From Aurantibacillus circumpalustris (GTDB lineage Bacteria > Bacteroidota > Bacteroidia > B-17B0 > Aurantibacillaceae): a stretch of DNA of 64,000 nt. The position numbers were made by a program, and so were the translations under genes. Under the pieces are notes generated by a model. That model saw nothing but the letters and a program-made list of their open reading frames with translations. It had not been told where the DNA came from and did not search any database. The DNA is taken from assembly GCF_029625215.1 (NCBI RefSeq), contig NZ_CP121197.1, positions 992,001 through 1,056,000 on the forward strand, in the 5' to 3' direction. This document shows, piece after piece, positions 27,364 through 36,757 of the stretch; position 1 is the stretch's first letter, and each line of letters starts with the position of its first letter.

Positions 27364-29961
27364 ATGACTAAAAGGTTCTTTAAATTAATTGCTCTTTTAG
27401 TTATCTGCTTTCAAGTTCAAGCACAGCAGTCCGATAGCTTGTTCTTAGAAGCCGCGAAAATCAAGAAAAAGTACCGCCTCGCTCCAATCAAAATTGAAGG
27501 GGCCAATTTTACAGATAAAAGTGTTATTGCATTGCTTTCGGGCCTCACAGAGGGCGAAGAAATAAGCATACCTGGAGATAAAATTACAGACGCAATTAAA
27601 AAACTATGGAAACAAGGTTTGTTTGAGGATATTCAAATTTTACAAGATAAAATTGAAGACGGAAAAATTTTCTTAACCATGAAAGTTGTAGAGCGCCCAC
27701 GCCTTACCAAATTTAATTTTAAAGGGAATGTCAAAAAAAGTGACGCAGATGAACTGAGAACAAAAATTCGTTTATTGAAAGAACGTGTTGTTACTGATTA
27801 TTTAATTGGGACAATAAAGAATACAGTGCGTGATCATTATTTGGCAAAAGGATATTATTTTAATAAAGTTGACATTACCCAAATTAATGACACGGGCACC
27901 AAAACACCTCATACAATTCTCACTATTAAGGTAACAAAGGGACGAAAGGTACGTATTGGCAAAGTTACTTTTATAGGAAATACAGTTGTAAAATCAGGAA
28001 AGCTCAGACGAAATCTCGACGACACCAAACAATTTCGTTGGTACAACCCATTTAATTCTGGAAAATATTTAGAAGAAAATTTAGAAAAAGATCTTCCGGC
28101 AATTGCAGCTAAATATAATTCAAAAGGATACAGAGATGCCCGTGTGATAAAGGACTCGGTTTATTTTATAAGCGATAACCGTGTGGCTATTGATATTTAT
28201 GTAAACGAAGGGCATAAGTTTTATTTTGGAAACTTTAAATGGTTTGGAAACACAAAGTATAGAGGCGGCCAACTAGATACTGTTTTAAATATTCAAGCAG
28301 GTGATGTTTATGATCAAAGTAAACTAGAGCAGAAGTTATACATGAATCCAAACGGATATGATGTTTCCAGTTTGTATCTCGATGACGGTTATTTGTTTTT
28401 TCAAGCTCATGAGCAGGAGAGTAATGTTCACAACGATACAATTGACTTTGATATTATGATGTATGAGGGTAAACAAGCCACCATAAACAAGGTAACTATT
28501 AAAGGGAATGATAAGACAAACGATCATGTAATTTATCGTGAAATCAGAACGAAGCCAGGTCAGTTGTTTCGTCGTTCAGATATTATACGTACAAATCGCC
28601 AGCTTGCGCAGTTAGGGTATTTTGACCCCGAAAAATTGAATGTAATTCCTACACCAAACGCAGCAGACGGCACCGTTGATATTGAGTACATTGTTGAAGA
28701 AAAACCAAGTGACCAGATTGAATTAAGTGGCGGTTGGGGAGGTCAAACTCAATACAACAGCGGTGGAACGGCACGTGGTTTAGGTATTATAGGAACCCTT
28801 GGTCTTACTTTCAATAACTTCTCTACTAGGAATATTTTTAAGAAAGAAGCCTGGAGACCTTTACCAGCAGGTGATGGGCAAAGACTGAGTCTTCGCGCAC
28901 AAACAAACGGAATTTATTATCAGTCATATAACTTCTCATTTACCGAACCTTGGCTAGGAGGAAAAAAACCAAATTCACTAACGGTATCGGCCTTTCATTC
29001 ATTGTTTAATAATACAGCCGAGGGTAAATATATTAAAGTAGATGGAATAAAAAGAATTAACCCAGCGCGCTCGAGTATGAGTATTATTGGTGGCTCTATA
29101 GGATTGGGAAGAAATTTAAAATGGCCTGACAATTATTTTAGCATGTATGCTAATGTAAATTATAATTATTATGAACTTTTAAAATATCCTTCTTTTGTTT
29201 TTCAAACTGGTTTCGCTAATGATTTAAATTTAGGAGTTACTATTTCGCGGAATTCGGTGGATGCTCCAATTTACCCTAAAAGCGGATCGAATTTTGTTTT
29301 GAGTGGGCAATTCACGCCGCCCTATTCTTTACTTAATGGAAAAAATTATTCTGACCCTAACCTAACCGACGCGCAACGTTACAAATTCATAGAGTATCAA
29401 AAATACAAAATTACAGCAGAGTGGTTCACGCAATTAACTAATAAAAAAGCTGCCGAAGGCTCAGAAGCTCGTAATTTGGTGCTTCGTACAAAAATTGGCT
29501 ATGGGTTTTTAGCGAGATATAAAAAAGAAACTGGTTTTTCTCCTTTTGAGCGCTTTTATATGGGAGGAAGTGGTATTAGCGGTTTTCAAAATTTTGTTGC
29601 GCGCGAGATCATTGGTTTAAGAGGTTATGTAGATAATTCGGTTTCTTCACAAACAGGAGACCCTATTGTTGCACGTTATACAATGGAACTGCGTTATCCA
29701 ATTAGTTTAAATCCGTCGGCAACTATTTTTATCTTAGGTTTTGCAGAGGCGGGTAATAGTTGGTCAAACTATAAACAATTTAATCCATTTGAAGTTAAAC
29801 GTAGTGCTGGACTTGGATTAAGGGTATTTTTACCCATGTTTGGTTTATTAGGAATTGATTACGGATGGGGTTTTGATCAAATCCCTGGAGGTGGTAATAG
29901 CAACGGCAATGGCAAGGGACAATTCCACTTTACGATTGGCGGAACCTTAGGTGAACTTTAA
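27364..29961 (+). CDS. bamA: Outer-membrane protein assembly factor BamA
   Basis: Central subunit of the machine that inserts beta-barrel proteins into the outer membrane. The 865-residue protein has a signal peptide (ends VQAQ), then POTRA domains from ~residue 38 to ~440 (starts such as 'PIKIEGANFTDKSVIALLSGLTEGEEIS' and 'INKVTIKGNDKTNDHVIYREIRTKPGQLF'), then an Omp85 barrel. The barrel has FYMGGSGISGF near the VRGF-like loop position and ends in a strand-rich IGGTLGEL. It lies between uppS and two OmpH/Skp genes, the usual envelope-assembly order. Confidence 0.95.
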   Translation: MTKRFFKLIALLVICFQVQAQQSDSLFLEAAKIKKKYRLAPIKIEGANFTDKSVIALLSGLTEGEEISIPGDKITDAIKKLWKQGLFEDIQILQDKIEDGKIFLTMKVVERPRLTKFNFKGNVKKSDADELRTKIRLLKERVVTDYLIGTIKNTVRDHYLAKGYYFNKVDITQINDTGTKTPHTILTIKVTKGRKVRIGKVTFIGNTVVKSGKLRRNLDDTKQFRWYNPFNSGKYLEENLEKDLPAIAAKYNSKGYRDARVIKDSVYFISDNRVAIDIYVNEGHKFYFGNFKWFGNTKYRGGQLDTVLNIQAGDVYDQSKLEQKLYMNPNGYDVSSLYLDDGYLFFQAHEQESNVHNDTIDFDIMMYEGKQATINKVTIKGNDKTNDHVIYREIRTKPGQLFRRSDIIRTNRQLAQLGYFDPEKLNVIPTPNAADGTVDIEYIVEEKPSDQIELSGGWGGQTQYNSGGTARGLGIIGTLGLTFNNFSTRNIFKKEAWRPLPAGDGQRLSLRAQTNGIYYQSYNFSFTEPWLGGKKPNSLTVSAFHSLFNNTAEGKYIKVDGIKRINPARSSMSIIGGSIGLGRNLKWPDNYFSMYANVNYNYYELLKYPSFVFQTGFANDLNLGVTISRNSVDAPIYPKSGSNFVLSGQFTPPYSLLNGKNYSDPNLTDAQRYKFIEYQKYKITAEWFTQLTNKKAAEGSEARNLVLRTKIGYGFLARYKKETGFSPFERFYMGGSGISGFQNFVAREIIGLRGYVDNSVSSQTGDPIVARYTMELRYPISLNPSATIFILGFAEAGNSWSNYKQFNPFEVKRSAGLGLRVFLPMFGLLGIDYGWGFDQIPGGGNSNGNGKGQFHFTIGGTLGEL

Positions 29962-30031
29962 AAAAAATGTTAATTAAGCGATAAAGTATACATTGGCACG
30001 TTTTATGTTTAATCTTTAAAGAAATAGAATT

Positions 30032-30556
30032 ATGACAAAGAAATTTTTAGTAGTTGCGCTTCTCTTGATTAGCTTCTTTTATGCAAGCTCACAGCCGGCG
30101 GCAAAATTTGGTTATGTTGATACAGACTACATATTAAGTGAAATTCCCGAGTATAAGGCAGCGCAAAGCGAATTGGACAAAACATCTGTAATGTGGCAAA
30201 AAGAAATTGACACGCGATACGCAGAAGTAGATAAGCTGTACAAAGCCTACCAAGCAGACGCCATTTTATTAACGGAAGAAATGAAGAAAAAACGTGAAAA
30301 CGAAATAATTAACCGTGAAAAAGAGGTTAAAGACCTTCAGAAACAGCGTTTTGGAGTAGAAGGGGAACTGTTTAAAAAACGGCAAGAATTAGTTAAACCC
30401 ATACAGGATAAGGTTTATAACGCTATTAAGGCTGTTGCAGAAAAATCTGGATTGGGATTTGTAATGGATAAAAGTGGACAGGTAGCCATACTTTATGCAA
30501 ACAGTAAATACGATAAAAGTGACGATGTATTAGTTTACCTTGGATATAAAAAGTAA
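30032..30556 (+). CDS. Skp/OmpH family periplasmic chaperone (first copy)
   Basis: A 174-residue protein with signal peptide (ends ASSQ). After a short strand (AKFGYVDTDYILSEIPEYKAAQSELD), a long charged coiled coil (about 50-125, rich in Lys/Glu and Gln) forms the tentacles of a Skp-like trimer, and the C-terminal strand block 'GLGFVMDKSGQVAILYANSKYDKSDDVLVYLG' closes the body. Skp holds unfolded outer-membrane proteins in the periplasm and hands them to BamA, the gene just upstream (70 nt). Confidence 0.9.
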   Translation: MTKKFLVVALLLISFFYASSQPAAKFGYVDTDYILSEIPEYKAAQSELDKTSVMWQKEIDTRYAEVDKLYKAYQADAILLTEEMKKKRENEIINREKEVKDLQKQRFGVEGELFKKRQELVKPIQDKVYNAIKAVAEKSGLGFVMDKSGQVAILYANSKYDKSDDVLVYLGYKK

Positions 30557-30586
30557 ATTTGAAACCTTAATCAATAAAAATAACAG

Positions 30587-31195
30587 ATGAACACAACAAT
30601 TAAAAAAGTGGTATTAACAATTGTAGCGGCTGGTTCTTTAACCTTTGCTCAATCGCAAAAAATAGCACATTTAAGTTTTGACTCTTTGGTGAATATGATG
30701 CCAGAAACTAAAATAGCCACCGAAGCAGCTCAAACATTTTTAAAAGGTCTTGAACAAGAAAGTATTGCAATGCAAACTGAACTTGAAAACAAGTATAAAG
30801 ATTACATGGAGAAACAAGCTACAATGAGCGACCTCCTTAAAAAGAATCGTGAAGAAGAACTTCAACAATTACAAAAAAGAATTGAAGATTTCAGAAATCA
30901 AGCAGATCAAGAATACAGACGTAAAACCGCAGATTTAACTGGCCCTATAATGGATAAGGCAAAAAAGGGAATTGACGCTGTTGCTAAAGAAGGTGGCTAC
31001 AAGTATGTGTTAGACACAAGCTCAGATAGAACTTCAGTGTTATATCACGAGGCTTCAGATGACATTTTATTAGCTGTTAAGAAAAAATTAGACAGTATGC
31101 CAATGGCTACAATTCCAGGCGTTGCCCCTGCGGGTTCAGGAGGTATTAAAGCTCCTCAGCAAAACGCACCAAAACAAGCTCCACAAAAAAAATAA
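30587..31195 (+). CDS. Skp/OmpH family periplasmic chaperone (second copy)
   Basis: A 202-residue paralogue of the preceding gene, 30 nt downstream. The signal peptide ends FAQSQ; 'KIAHLSFDSLVNMMPETKIATEAAQTFLKGLEQE' starts the body, followed by the Lys/Glu/Gln-rich coiled coil and 'GYKYVLDTSSDRTSVLYHEASDDILLAV'. A Gly/Ala/Pro/Gln-rich tail of ~25 residues follows that the first copy lacks. Two Skp genes in tandem behind bamA are common in this phylum; they may form mixed trimers or have separate clients. The set ends at a terminator. Confidence 0.9.
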   Translation: MNTTIKKVVLTIVAAGSLTFAQSQKIAHLSFDSLVNMMPETKIATEAAQTFLKGLEQESIAMQTELENKYKDYMEKQATMSDLLKKNREEELQQLQKRIEDFRNQADQEYRRKTADLTGPIMDKAKKGIDAVAKEGGYKYVLDTSSDRTSVLYHEASDDILLAVKKKLDSMPMATIPGVAPAGSGGIKAPQQNAPKQAPQKK

Positions 31196-31199
31196 TTTA

Positions 31200-31230
31200 A
31201 ACCCTCTCTAAAAAAGAGGGTTTTTTGTTT
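31200..31230 (+). terminator. Terminator of the uppS-bamA-ompH operon
   Basis: 8-bp stem (AACCCTCT / AGAGGGTT, 7-nt loop) followed by a T run. The T run overlaps the left half of the palindrome at 31223-31245. Confidence 0.85.
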
Positions 31231-31245
31231 AATATCTAAACAAAA
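31223..31245 (+). promoter_or_regulatory. Palindrome upstream of the B12-MerR gene
   Basis: Perfect 9-bp inverted repeat TTTTGTTTA-atatc-TAAACAAAA, 24 nt upstream of the TAAATTTG box of the regulator gene. The same 9-mer half-sites form the palindrome before crtI. Candidate operator for autoregulation; binding is inferred. Confidence 0.5.
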
Positions 31246-31268
31246 CAGAAAATCAACTGTTCCTCTAA

Positions 31269-31276
31269 TAAATTTG
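31269..31276 (+). promoter_or_regulatory. -7 box (TAAATTTG) 4 nt before the B12-MerR start
   Basis: A perfect TAnnTTTG match; the ATG follows after 4 nt, so the message could be leaderless. No good -33 element; an activator or the palindrome may replace it. Confidence 0.4.
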
Positions 31277-31280
31277 ATGT

Positions 31281-32165
31281 ATGTCATCTAACTATTCGAT
31301 AAAGGATCTTGAACTTCTGTCTGGCATAAAAGCACACACACTTCGTATATGGGAGCAACGTTACAAGGTTCTTAAGCCTGAGAGAACAGAGAGCAACATT
31401 CGTTATTACACGAATACAGACCTTAGACGAATATTAAACATTTCTATTCTAAATAAAAATGGACATAAAATTTCCAATATTGTAGAATTAAATGATTACG
31501 ACCTTAAACTAGAGGTTGAAAAATACCTCAACAATTACCTTAAAGAAAGCGATCAAATCGAAAGCCTTTATATTTCATTATTGGAACTAAATGAACAACG
31601 CTTCGAAAATATCATTAACAATGCGATCGATAATTTTGGTTTTGAAAACACCATCGAAAAAATTGTATTTCCGTTTTTAAAACATTTGGGTAACATGTGG
31701 CAGGTTGGCGCCATAAGTCCAGCGCAGGAGCATTTTATTTCAAACTTAATCCGCCAAAAAGTAATCGCAAATATTGATAAAGCGGTTCCTGAAAAAAGCC
31801 TTAGGCCTAAAACTTATTTGTTTTTTCTACCCAGCAACGAATTACACGAAATGGGACTGCTCTATTTACACTACCTAACGAAAGTAAGAGGATGCAACTG
31901 TGTATATCTTGGGCAAAGTGTGCCAGTAGAAGATCTGATTAGTATTTCAACAACAATTCAACCAGACTACATAGTATCTGTTTTTACAAGCCGAATGCCT
32001 GACATGAAATTAAATAGTTTTTTAAAAGCTTGCCAGGAAGGACTTGTAGAACCAACATTTCTATTAAGCGGAAGATTATTAATGGATCCCGACGAAGAAA
32101 TCGATTTACCTTCAAACAGATTTATATTATTTAAGGATTTTAATGATTATAAACAACGCCTTTAA
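31281..32165 (+). CDS. MerR-family regulator with B12-binding domain (CarH/LitR-like)
   Basis: A 294-residue regulator. The N-terminal winged-helix MerR domain (YSIKDLELLSGIKAHTLRIWEQRY ... RYYTNTDLRRI, residues 5-55) is joined to a helical bundle and a cobalamin-binding Rossmann domain. The key residues of the light sensor CarH are kept: Trp140, Glu150 and His151 (W-x9-EH) and the lower-ligand motif ELHEMG with His189. Known relatives bind adenosylcobalamin, repress carotenoid genes in the dark and release DNA in light. crtY, cruF, crtI and crtB lie 2.4-7 kb downstream. It is monocistronic, with terminators on both sides. Light control here is inference. Confidence 0.88.
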   Translation: MSSNYSIKDLELLSGIKAHTLRIWEQRYKVLKPERTESNIRYYTNTDLRRILNISILNKNGHKISNIVELNDYDLKLEVEKYLNNYLKESDQIESLYISLLELNEQRFENIINNAIDNFGFENTIEKIVFPFLKHLGNMWQVGAISPAQEHFISNLIRQKVIANIDKAVPEKSLRPKTYLFFLPSNELHEMGLLYLHYLTKVRGCNCVYLGQSVPVEDLISISTTIQPDYIVSVFTSRMPDMKLNSFLKACQEGLVEPTFLLSGRLLMDPDEEIDLPSNRFILFKDFNDYKQRL

Positions 32166-32183
32166 CCATGTTTAATAGTAATT

Positions 32184-32214
32184 AAGACTGAAAATTTTTT
32201 TCAGTCTTTTTTTT
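32184..32214 (+). terminator. Terminator of the B12-MerR gene
   Basis: 11-bp stem (AAGACTGAAAA / TTTTCAGTCTT, 3-nt loop) followed by a T run, 19 nt after the stop codon. Confidence 0.85.
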
Positions 32215-32233
32215 TGCCGTAATTTACGAGACT

Positions 32234-33697
32234 ATGCAAGCGCTATTTTTATACAACACTTTAACGAGAAAAAAAGAAGAATTTAAAGCCCTCAATCCGC
32301 CTTTTGTTGGCCTGTATGTTTGTGGCCCCACAGTATACAGCGATGTGCATTTAGGCAATTGCCGCACGTTCGTTTCTTTTGATCTTATTTATCGTTATTT
32401 GTTGCATTTAGGCTATAAGGTACGTTACGTTCGTAATGTCACTGATGCTGGGCATTTGGAGGGTGATAGAGACGAAGGGGATGATAAGTTTGCAAAGAAA
32501 GCAAAGTTGGAACAATTGGAACCAATGGAAATTGTACAAAAGTACACCGTTGGGTTTAGAGACGTGATGCGCGATTTCAATACGCTGCCACCAAGCATAG
32601 AGCCTACTGCTACTGGACATATTTCCGAACAAATTGAAATGATAAAAGAAATCATCAGCAATGGTCTGGCTTATGAAACAAGCGGCACTGTATATTTTGA
32701 TGTAGAGAAATACAGCAAAGAATTTAATTATGGCCAACTTACCAATCGCAAACTAGAAGAGTTATTGGAAGGCACCAGAGAATTAGGTGGCCAGGACGAA
32801 AAAAAAGGCAGACTTGATTTTGCACTTTGGATAAAAGCAAAACCTGAAACCATTATGCGCTGGCCATCACCTTGGGGCTGGGGCTTTCCGGGCTGGCACA
32901 TTGAGTGTTCTGCTATGAGCAGAAAATACCTGGGAGATACATTTGATATTCATGGCGGCGGTATGGATTTGCAAGCAACTCATCATACCAATGAAATCGC
33001 ACAGTCGCAAGCTTGTTATCATAAAACGCCAGTTAACTATTGGTTGCACACAAACATGCTTACAGTTAATGGAACACGTATGTCGAAAAGCGCAGGCAAC
33101 GGATTTCTACCTGGAGAACTTTTTACAGGCAATCATCCTTTGTTAGAAAGGGGCTACAAACCAATGGCTGTTAGGTTTTTTATGCTTCAAACACATTATA
33201 GAAGCACACTTGATTTTAGTAATGAAGCTTTGCAAGCAAGTGAAAAGGGATTTGAGCGTTTAATGGACAGTTACAAAACCTTGCAAACATTAAGTGCGTC
33301 TCCCTCTTCTAATGAAGACATTCAGACCATTGAAAACAAGTGTTACGAAGCAATGAATGATGATTTTAATACCTCTGTATTAATTGCACATTTATTTGAT
33401 GCTGCAAGAATTATTAATTCTGCCAACGATAAAAAAACAAATTTAACACAAGCAGACATTGACTTATTAAAAAAACTATACAATGATTTTTTGTTTGATG
33501 TCTTAGGATTGAAACAGGAAGAAAGTAATAATCGTTTAGATGCGGCTCTTGAGAAGGTAATGGAATTGGTTCTTGATATGAGGGCAAAAGCTAAGACTGG
33601 TAAGGACTTTAAGTTAAGTGATGAAATTCGCGACAAATTAATTGATGCGGGTATACAAATAAAAGACACAAAAGAAGGTAGTACCTGGAAAGTATAA
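32234..33697 (+). CDS. cysS: Cysteinyl-tRNA synthetase
   Basis: Class I aminoacyl-tRNA synthetase of 487 residues. The N-terminus YVCGPTVYSDVHLGNCRTFVSFD has the zinc-ligand Cys and the HIGH-type HLGN. GWHIECSAMS and GGGMDLQATHHTNEIAQSQAC hold the remaining zinc ligands and the substrate site. TRMSKSAGN is the KMSKS loop. The helical C-terminus ends in the usual tRNA anticodon-binding tail. It is followed after 3 nt by the glutaminyl cyclase gene, so both are likely co-transcribed. Confidence 0.96.
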   Translation: MQALFLYNTLTRKKEEFKALNPPFVGLYVCGPTVYSDVHLGNCRTFVSFDLIYRYLLHLGYKVRYVRNVTDAGHLEGDRDEGDDKFAKKAKLEQLEPMEIVQKYTVGFRDVMRDFNTLPPSIEPTATGHISEQIEMIKEIISNGLAYETSGTVYFDVEKYSKEFNYGQLTNRKLEELLEGTRELGGQDEKKGRLDFALWIKAKPETIMRWPSPWGWGFPGWHIECSAMSRKYLGDTFDIHGGGMDLQATHHTNEIAQSQACYHKTPVNYWLHTNMLTVNGTRMSKSAGNGFLPGELFTGNHPLLERGYKPMAVRFFMLQTHYRSTLDFSNEALQASEKGFERLMDSYKTLQTLSASPSSNEDIQTIENKCYEAMNDDFNTSVLIAHLFDAARIINSANDKKTNLTQADIDLLKKLYNDFLFDVLGLKQEESNNRLDAALEKVMELVLDMRAKAKTGKDFKLSDEIRDKLIDAGIQIKDTKEGSTWKV

Positions 33698-33700
33698 ATT

Positions 33701-34588
33701 ATGAAGACCCGCTTAATTAAGTTAACGCAAGTAAAAGTTGTAGCCGCTTTTTTTATAATTGTTCTCTGCGCTACGTTTGTTTCATGTGGCGATTCAAATA
33801 AAGAAAAGCCTGTAGTTATTGATCAACCTAAAGCGAAACTTGTGCCTGAAATCGCACACACGCTTGTAAACACTTTTCCTCACGACACTACGGCTTTTAC
33901 AGAGGGGCTCTTGTTTTACAATAATAATTTATTTGAAAGCACAGCGAATAATTTGAGTACCTGCGGCGGCACCGCATCGCCAGCTTATATGCCGCATACC
34001 AAATCGGCTATTGGTATCGTAAATCTTGAAAAAGGTAAACTGGATATAAAAGTCGAAATTGATAAAGCCCTATACTTTGGTGAAGGGATGGTTATACTCA
34101 ACAATAAGATTTATCAGCTTACATATATGAACCAACTGGGTTTTATATATGATGCAAAAACTTACAAAAAAATCGGCCAATTTAATTATAAAAATAAAGA
34201 AGGCTGGGGACTCACAACTGACGGCAAACACATCATCATGAGTGACGGTACTTACAATTTAACCTACCTTAATCCAGATGATTTAAGTGTTGTGAAGACT
34301 ATAGCTGTTACCGAGTCAGGTTATGGATTAGATCATATCAATGAATTAGAATTTATTAAAGGATTTATTTATGCGAATGTATGGATGACTAATTACATCG
34401 TTAAAATTGATCCCGTATCAGGTGAAGTAGTTGGAAAAATTGAATTAGATGAACTTAATGTTACAGCTAAAGCAAAATACCCCCGTAGCCTTGAAATGAA
34501 CGGAATCGCGTATGATTCTATTTCTGATCGTATATTAGTTACAGGCAAGCTGTGGCCTAACATATACGAGATTAAGTTTGCGCATTAA
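33701..34588 (+). CDS. Glutaminyl-peptide cyclotransferase lipoprotein (plant type)
   Basis: A 295-residue lipoprotein (lipobox FVSC, Cys29) with the five-bladed propeller of plant-type glutaminyl cyclases: HTLVNTFPHDTTAFTEGLLFYNNNLFEST, KLDIKVEIDKALYFGEGMVI, GWGLTTDGKHIIMSDGT, FIYANVWMTNYIVKIDP, and the C-terminal NGIAYDSISDRILVTGKLWPNIYEI. It would convert N-terminal Gln of exported proteins to pyroglutamate. In Bacteroidota, where T9SS and signal peptidase often leave an N-terminal Gln (many signals here end ...AQ or ...SQ), such an enzyme makes sense. The stop codon directly abuts that of crtY. Confidence 0.9.
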   Translation: MKTRLIKLTQVKVVAAFFIIVLCATFVSCGDSNKEKPVVIDQPKAKLVPEIAHTLVNTFPHDTTAFTEGLLFYNNNLFESTANNLSTCGGTASPAYMPHTKSAIGIVNLEKGKLDIKVEIDKALYFGEGMVILNNKIYQLTYMNQLGFIYDAKTYKKIGQFNYKNKEGWGLTTDGKHIIMSDGTYNLTYLNPDDLSVVKTIAVTESGYGLDHINELEFIKGFIYANVWMTNYIVKIDPVSGEVVGKIELDELNVTAKAKYPRSLEMNGIAYDSISDRILVTGKLWPNIYEIKFAH

Positions 34589-35761
34589 CTAATTATCAGT
34601 CTTATTAAAAAGGCGCAAGACCTTTTTATATCCAGATGGAATAAACTGCTTTTTCGGAACGTTTAAGAGAATTTTAAAAGTTTGTAGCACCGATGACTCT
34701 TCATTTAGAAAAGCAAGTAAACGGTTAATAGGATTTAACTTAAACAATAAAGTAAACACATCACGTGACGGTATTTTTTTCTCGTTTAAAACGTCAAGTA
34801 AAATACTATCAAACATTAAAAAGGTTTTGCTTCTTTTATAAGAGCGCAATAGAGAAACATTATTTTCGAGTTGATTAATAATTTGCTGAGTATTTTGCTG
34901 AATAAAATAGAAAGTATATCCTGTGCTTGGTTTGCTGTTGCCACCGGCAGTGCCAATATTAATAACCCGCTCTCCGAATGTATTTATAAACTCACCTTCC
35001 GTCATAGGAATTTCTCCTTGCTCAACAGATTCGATTGTGTATTCCTTACAATCTAAATCTATTTCAATGTATCTTTTTAGTTCTGAAGCATAAAGATCAT
35101 CTGAAATTTTTTCTGGAGAAAAGCCTGTATACTCTATTAACGCTTCATTCTTCGAAAAAGGGAGTGTGTAAAAAAAGCGACAATCGTTATACTGTTCCGT
35201 GTTAAAATTCATAAACGAAGGACAGGTTTCGTCAAAAACGGGTTTTTCTGTTTTAATCACCCAACCCATAAAATGCTGAACATAATTAATTTCTTTTTTA
35301 CGCAAACGAAGCGTTCTAACAGCACTATTAAAGATGTAGTTGGCGTTGTATGAATAAGTGGGAGTTGTTAGTACAGCTTTATTTTCATGGGTTTCAATAG
35401 CGCGTATTTCATCGGTTATAATTTCAAAACGAGCGTCTGCTTTTAGTTTTTTTAAACAGTGGTCGTAGAAATCAACGCCTCTTATCATTAAGTAGTGATA
35501 GGGATTAAGCTGATATTCTTTTTTGAACTGATTGCTTTCAAAAGTAAACTTATCCCATTTTCTAAACACTATTGAATCAAACCAATTTTCTTTTTCTTTG
35601 GTCCAGAAACACCAAGTGCGATCGTTTTTATTTTTGAGATCTTTATCAATTAACAAGATTTTCTCGAATTTAACTTGAGAATTCAGTAACTGTAGTGCAA
35701 GGGATAAACCCGCGCAACCCATGCCGGCAATAATAAAATCGTATTCTTGGGAATCATCCAT
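34589..35761 (-). CDS. crtY: Lycopene beta-cyclase, CrtY type
   Basis: A 390-residue flavoprotein that cyclises the ends of lycopene. The FAD-binding start is FIIAGMGCAGLSLALQLL; NDRTWCFW, FNSAVR, QHFMGWVI, FFYTLPFSKNEALIEYTGFS, EQGEIPMTEGEF and INIGTAGGNSKPSTGYTFYFIQ are characteristic of CrtY/CrtL lycopene cyclases. Whether it makes one or two beta rings cannot be read from the sequence. The neighbour cruF suggests a product with one ring and one hydrated linear end. It follows cruF on the same strand after a hairpin. Confidence 0.92.
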   Translation of the reverse strand: MDDSQEYDFIIAGMGCAGLSLALQLLNSQVKFEKILLIDKDLKNKNDRTWCFWTKEKENWFDSIVFRKWDKFTFESNQFKKEYQLNPYHYLMIRGVDFYDHCLKKLKADARFEIITDEIRAIETHENKAVLTTPTYSYNANYIFNSAVRTLRLRKKEINYVQHFMGWVIKTEKPVFDETCPSFMNFNTEQYNDCRFFYTLPFSKNEALIEYTGFSPEKISDDLYASELKRYIEIDLDCKEYTIESVEQGEIPMTEGEFINTFGERVINIGTAGGNSKPSTGYTFYFIQQNTQQIINQLENNVSLLRSYKRSKTFLMFDSILLDVLNEKKIPSRDVFTLLFKLNPINRLLAFLNEESSVLQTFKILLNVPKKQFIPSGYKKVLRLFNKTDN

Positions 35762-35875
35762 TTTTTAATATGAAGTTTGCTTCACAATAGTTTTATTTTT
35801 TTGGAAAACTCTAATTAGAGCTTTCAAATAAATGCATTCACTCTCGTGGTTTAAATATTGAAACGCTTTTAAAGA

Positions 35876-35918
35876 TAAAAAACTTGTGTGAAATTAAACT
35901 CGTTAAATGATCACACAA
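35876..35918 (-). terminator. Hairpin at the end of cruF
   Basis: 8-bp stem (TTGTGTGA / TCACACAA) with a 19-nt loop, followed on the minus strand by GTTTTTTATC. The stem begins at the cruF stop codon. The long loop makes it weaker than a classic terminator; it may reduce rather than stop transcription into crtY. Confidence 0.5.
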
Positions 35919-36552
35919 AATTAAAAAGTTTAATAAGATACATGAAGCCAAAGAAAAAAACCTGCAATACTAGAATAATGTAAGCTGTTTTTTTATTACC
36001 GCTTCCAACATAATTTTGTAATAGGAATGAAGTAATGAAAGAGATAATAAACCAACCAAGATAATTATGTATTCCGGCAAATCCAGTTTTAAAATGCCAA
36101 AAGTCTAAAGAAGGCGCTAATTGTTCAATCAATAGATCAATAACAGTAATAAGGCCTGCAGAACAAAGCGCATTTAGAGCCTTGTTTGAGGTCAGCGATT
36201 TAGTAAGTATAATTCCACAGGTTACCAATAGTGCCCAGTTTAGTGATATTACCAATGGAACCCCAAGTAATTTATATCCCAAGGTGCTGCCATAATGGTA
36301 ATCACCAAAAACAAATCCTGTCTTTACACCAATAACCTCTGACGCAAAACCAATAATTGCAATACATAAAAATCCTAAAACAAAATTTAATTTACTTAGT
36401 GGTTGATATATAAGAAAAACAATGCAAGTTAACGAGAGTGTATAGGGTGTAAATGGAATAAAAAAAGAAGGTTGTATAAGTAAGCCTATGGCTCCTGATA
36501 CATAAACCAGAATTAGAAAGTAAAGCAAATATTTTCGCAAATTGTTAAGCAT
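35911..36552 (-). CDS. cruF: Carotenoid hydratase-like membrane protein (CruF family)
   Basis: A 213-residue protein with 6-7 membrane helices. It carries the CruF/bisanhydrobacterioruberin-hydratase signature: 'FASEVIGVKTGFVFGDYHYGSTLGYKLLGVPLVISLNWALLV' and 'DLLIEQLAPSLDFWHFKTG', with Glu, Asp and His residues in conserved positions. Relatives add water across the 1,2 double bond of a linear carotenoid end, giving a 1'-hydroxy group as in myxol or saproxanthin. It is divergent from crtI across a 244-nt region that contains the palindrome at 36758-36786. Confidence 0.85.
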   Translation of the reverse strand: MLNNLRKYLLYFLILVYVSGAIGLLIQPSFFIPFTPYTLSLTCIVFLIYQPLSKLNFVLGFLCIAIIGFASEVIGVKTGFVFGDYHYGSTLGYKLLGVPLVISLNWALLVTCGIILTKSLTSNKALNALCSAGLITVIDLLIEQLAPSLDFWHFKTGFAGIHNYLGWFIISFITSFLLQNYVGSGNKKTAYIILVLQVFFFGFMYLIKLFNFV

Positions 36553-36757
36553 AAATTTTTAGAGTATCAATTAAACAACTTGCATTGAAGCGCTCAAACA
36601 AATAAGATAAAATAGTTAATGACACGCAATATTTAGCATATGAGTACGCGCTTCTTTCAAACAGCTGCTCCTTACGACCATGTGCTAAAAAACGAGTAGA
36701 AATCAACATATTGGCCATGTAGTAGGCTGTAATATTTGTGGTTACTTTAATTTGACT

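Noticed and set aside
36553-36757. A small gene in the divergent crtI-cruF intergenic region.
   Set aside because: No frame of useful length with a plausible start; the region fits a shared regulatory stretch.
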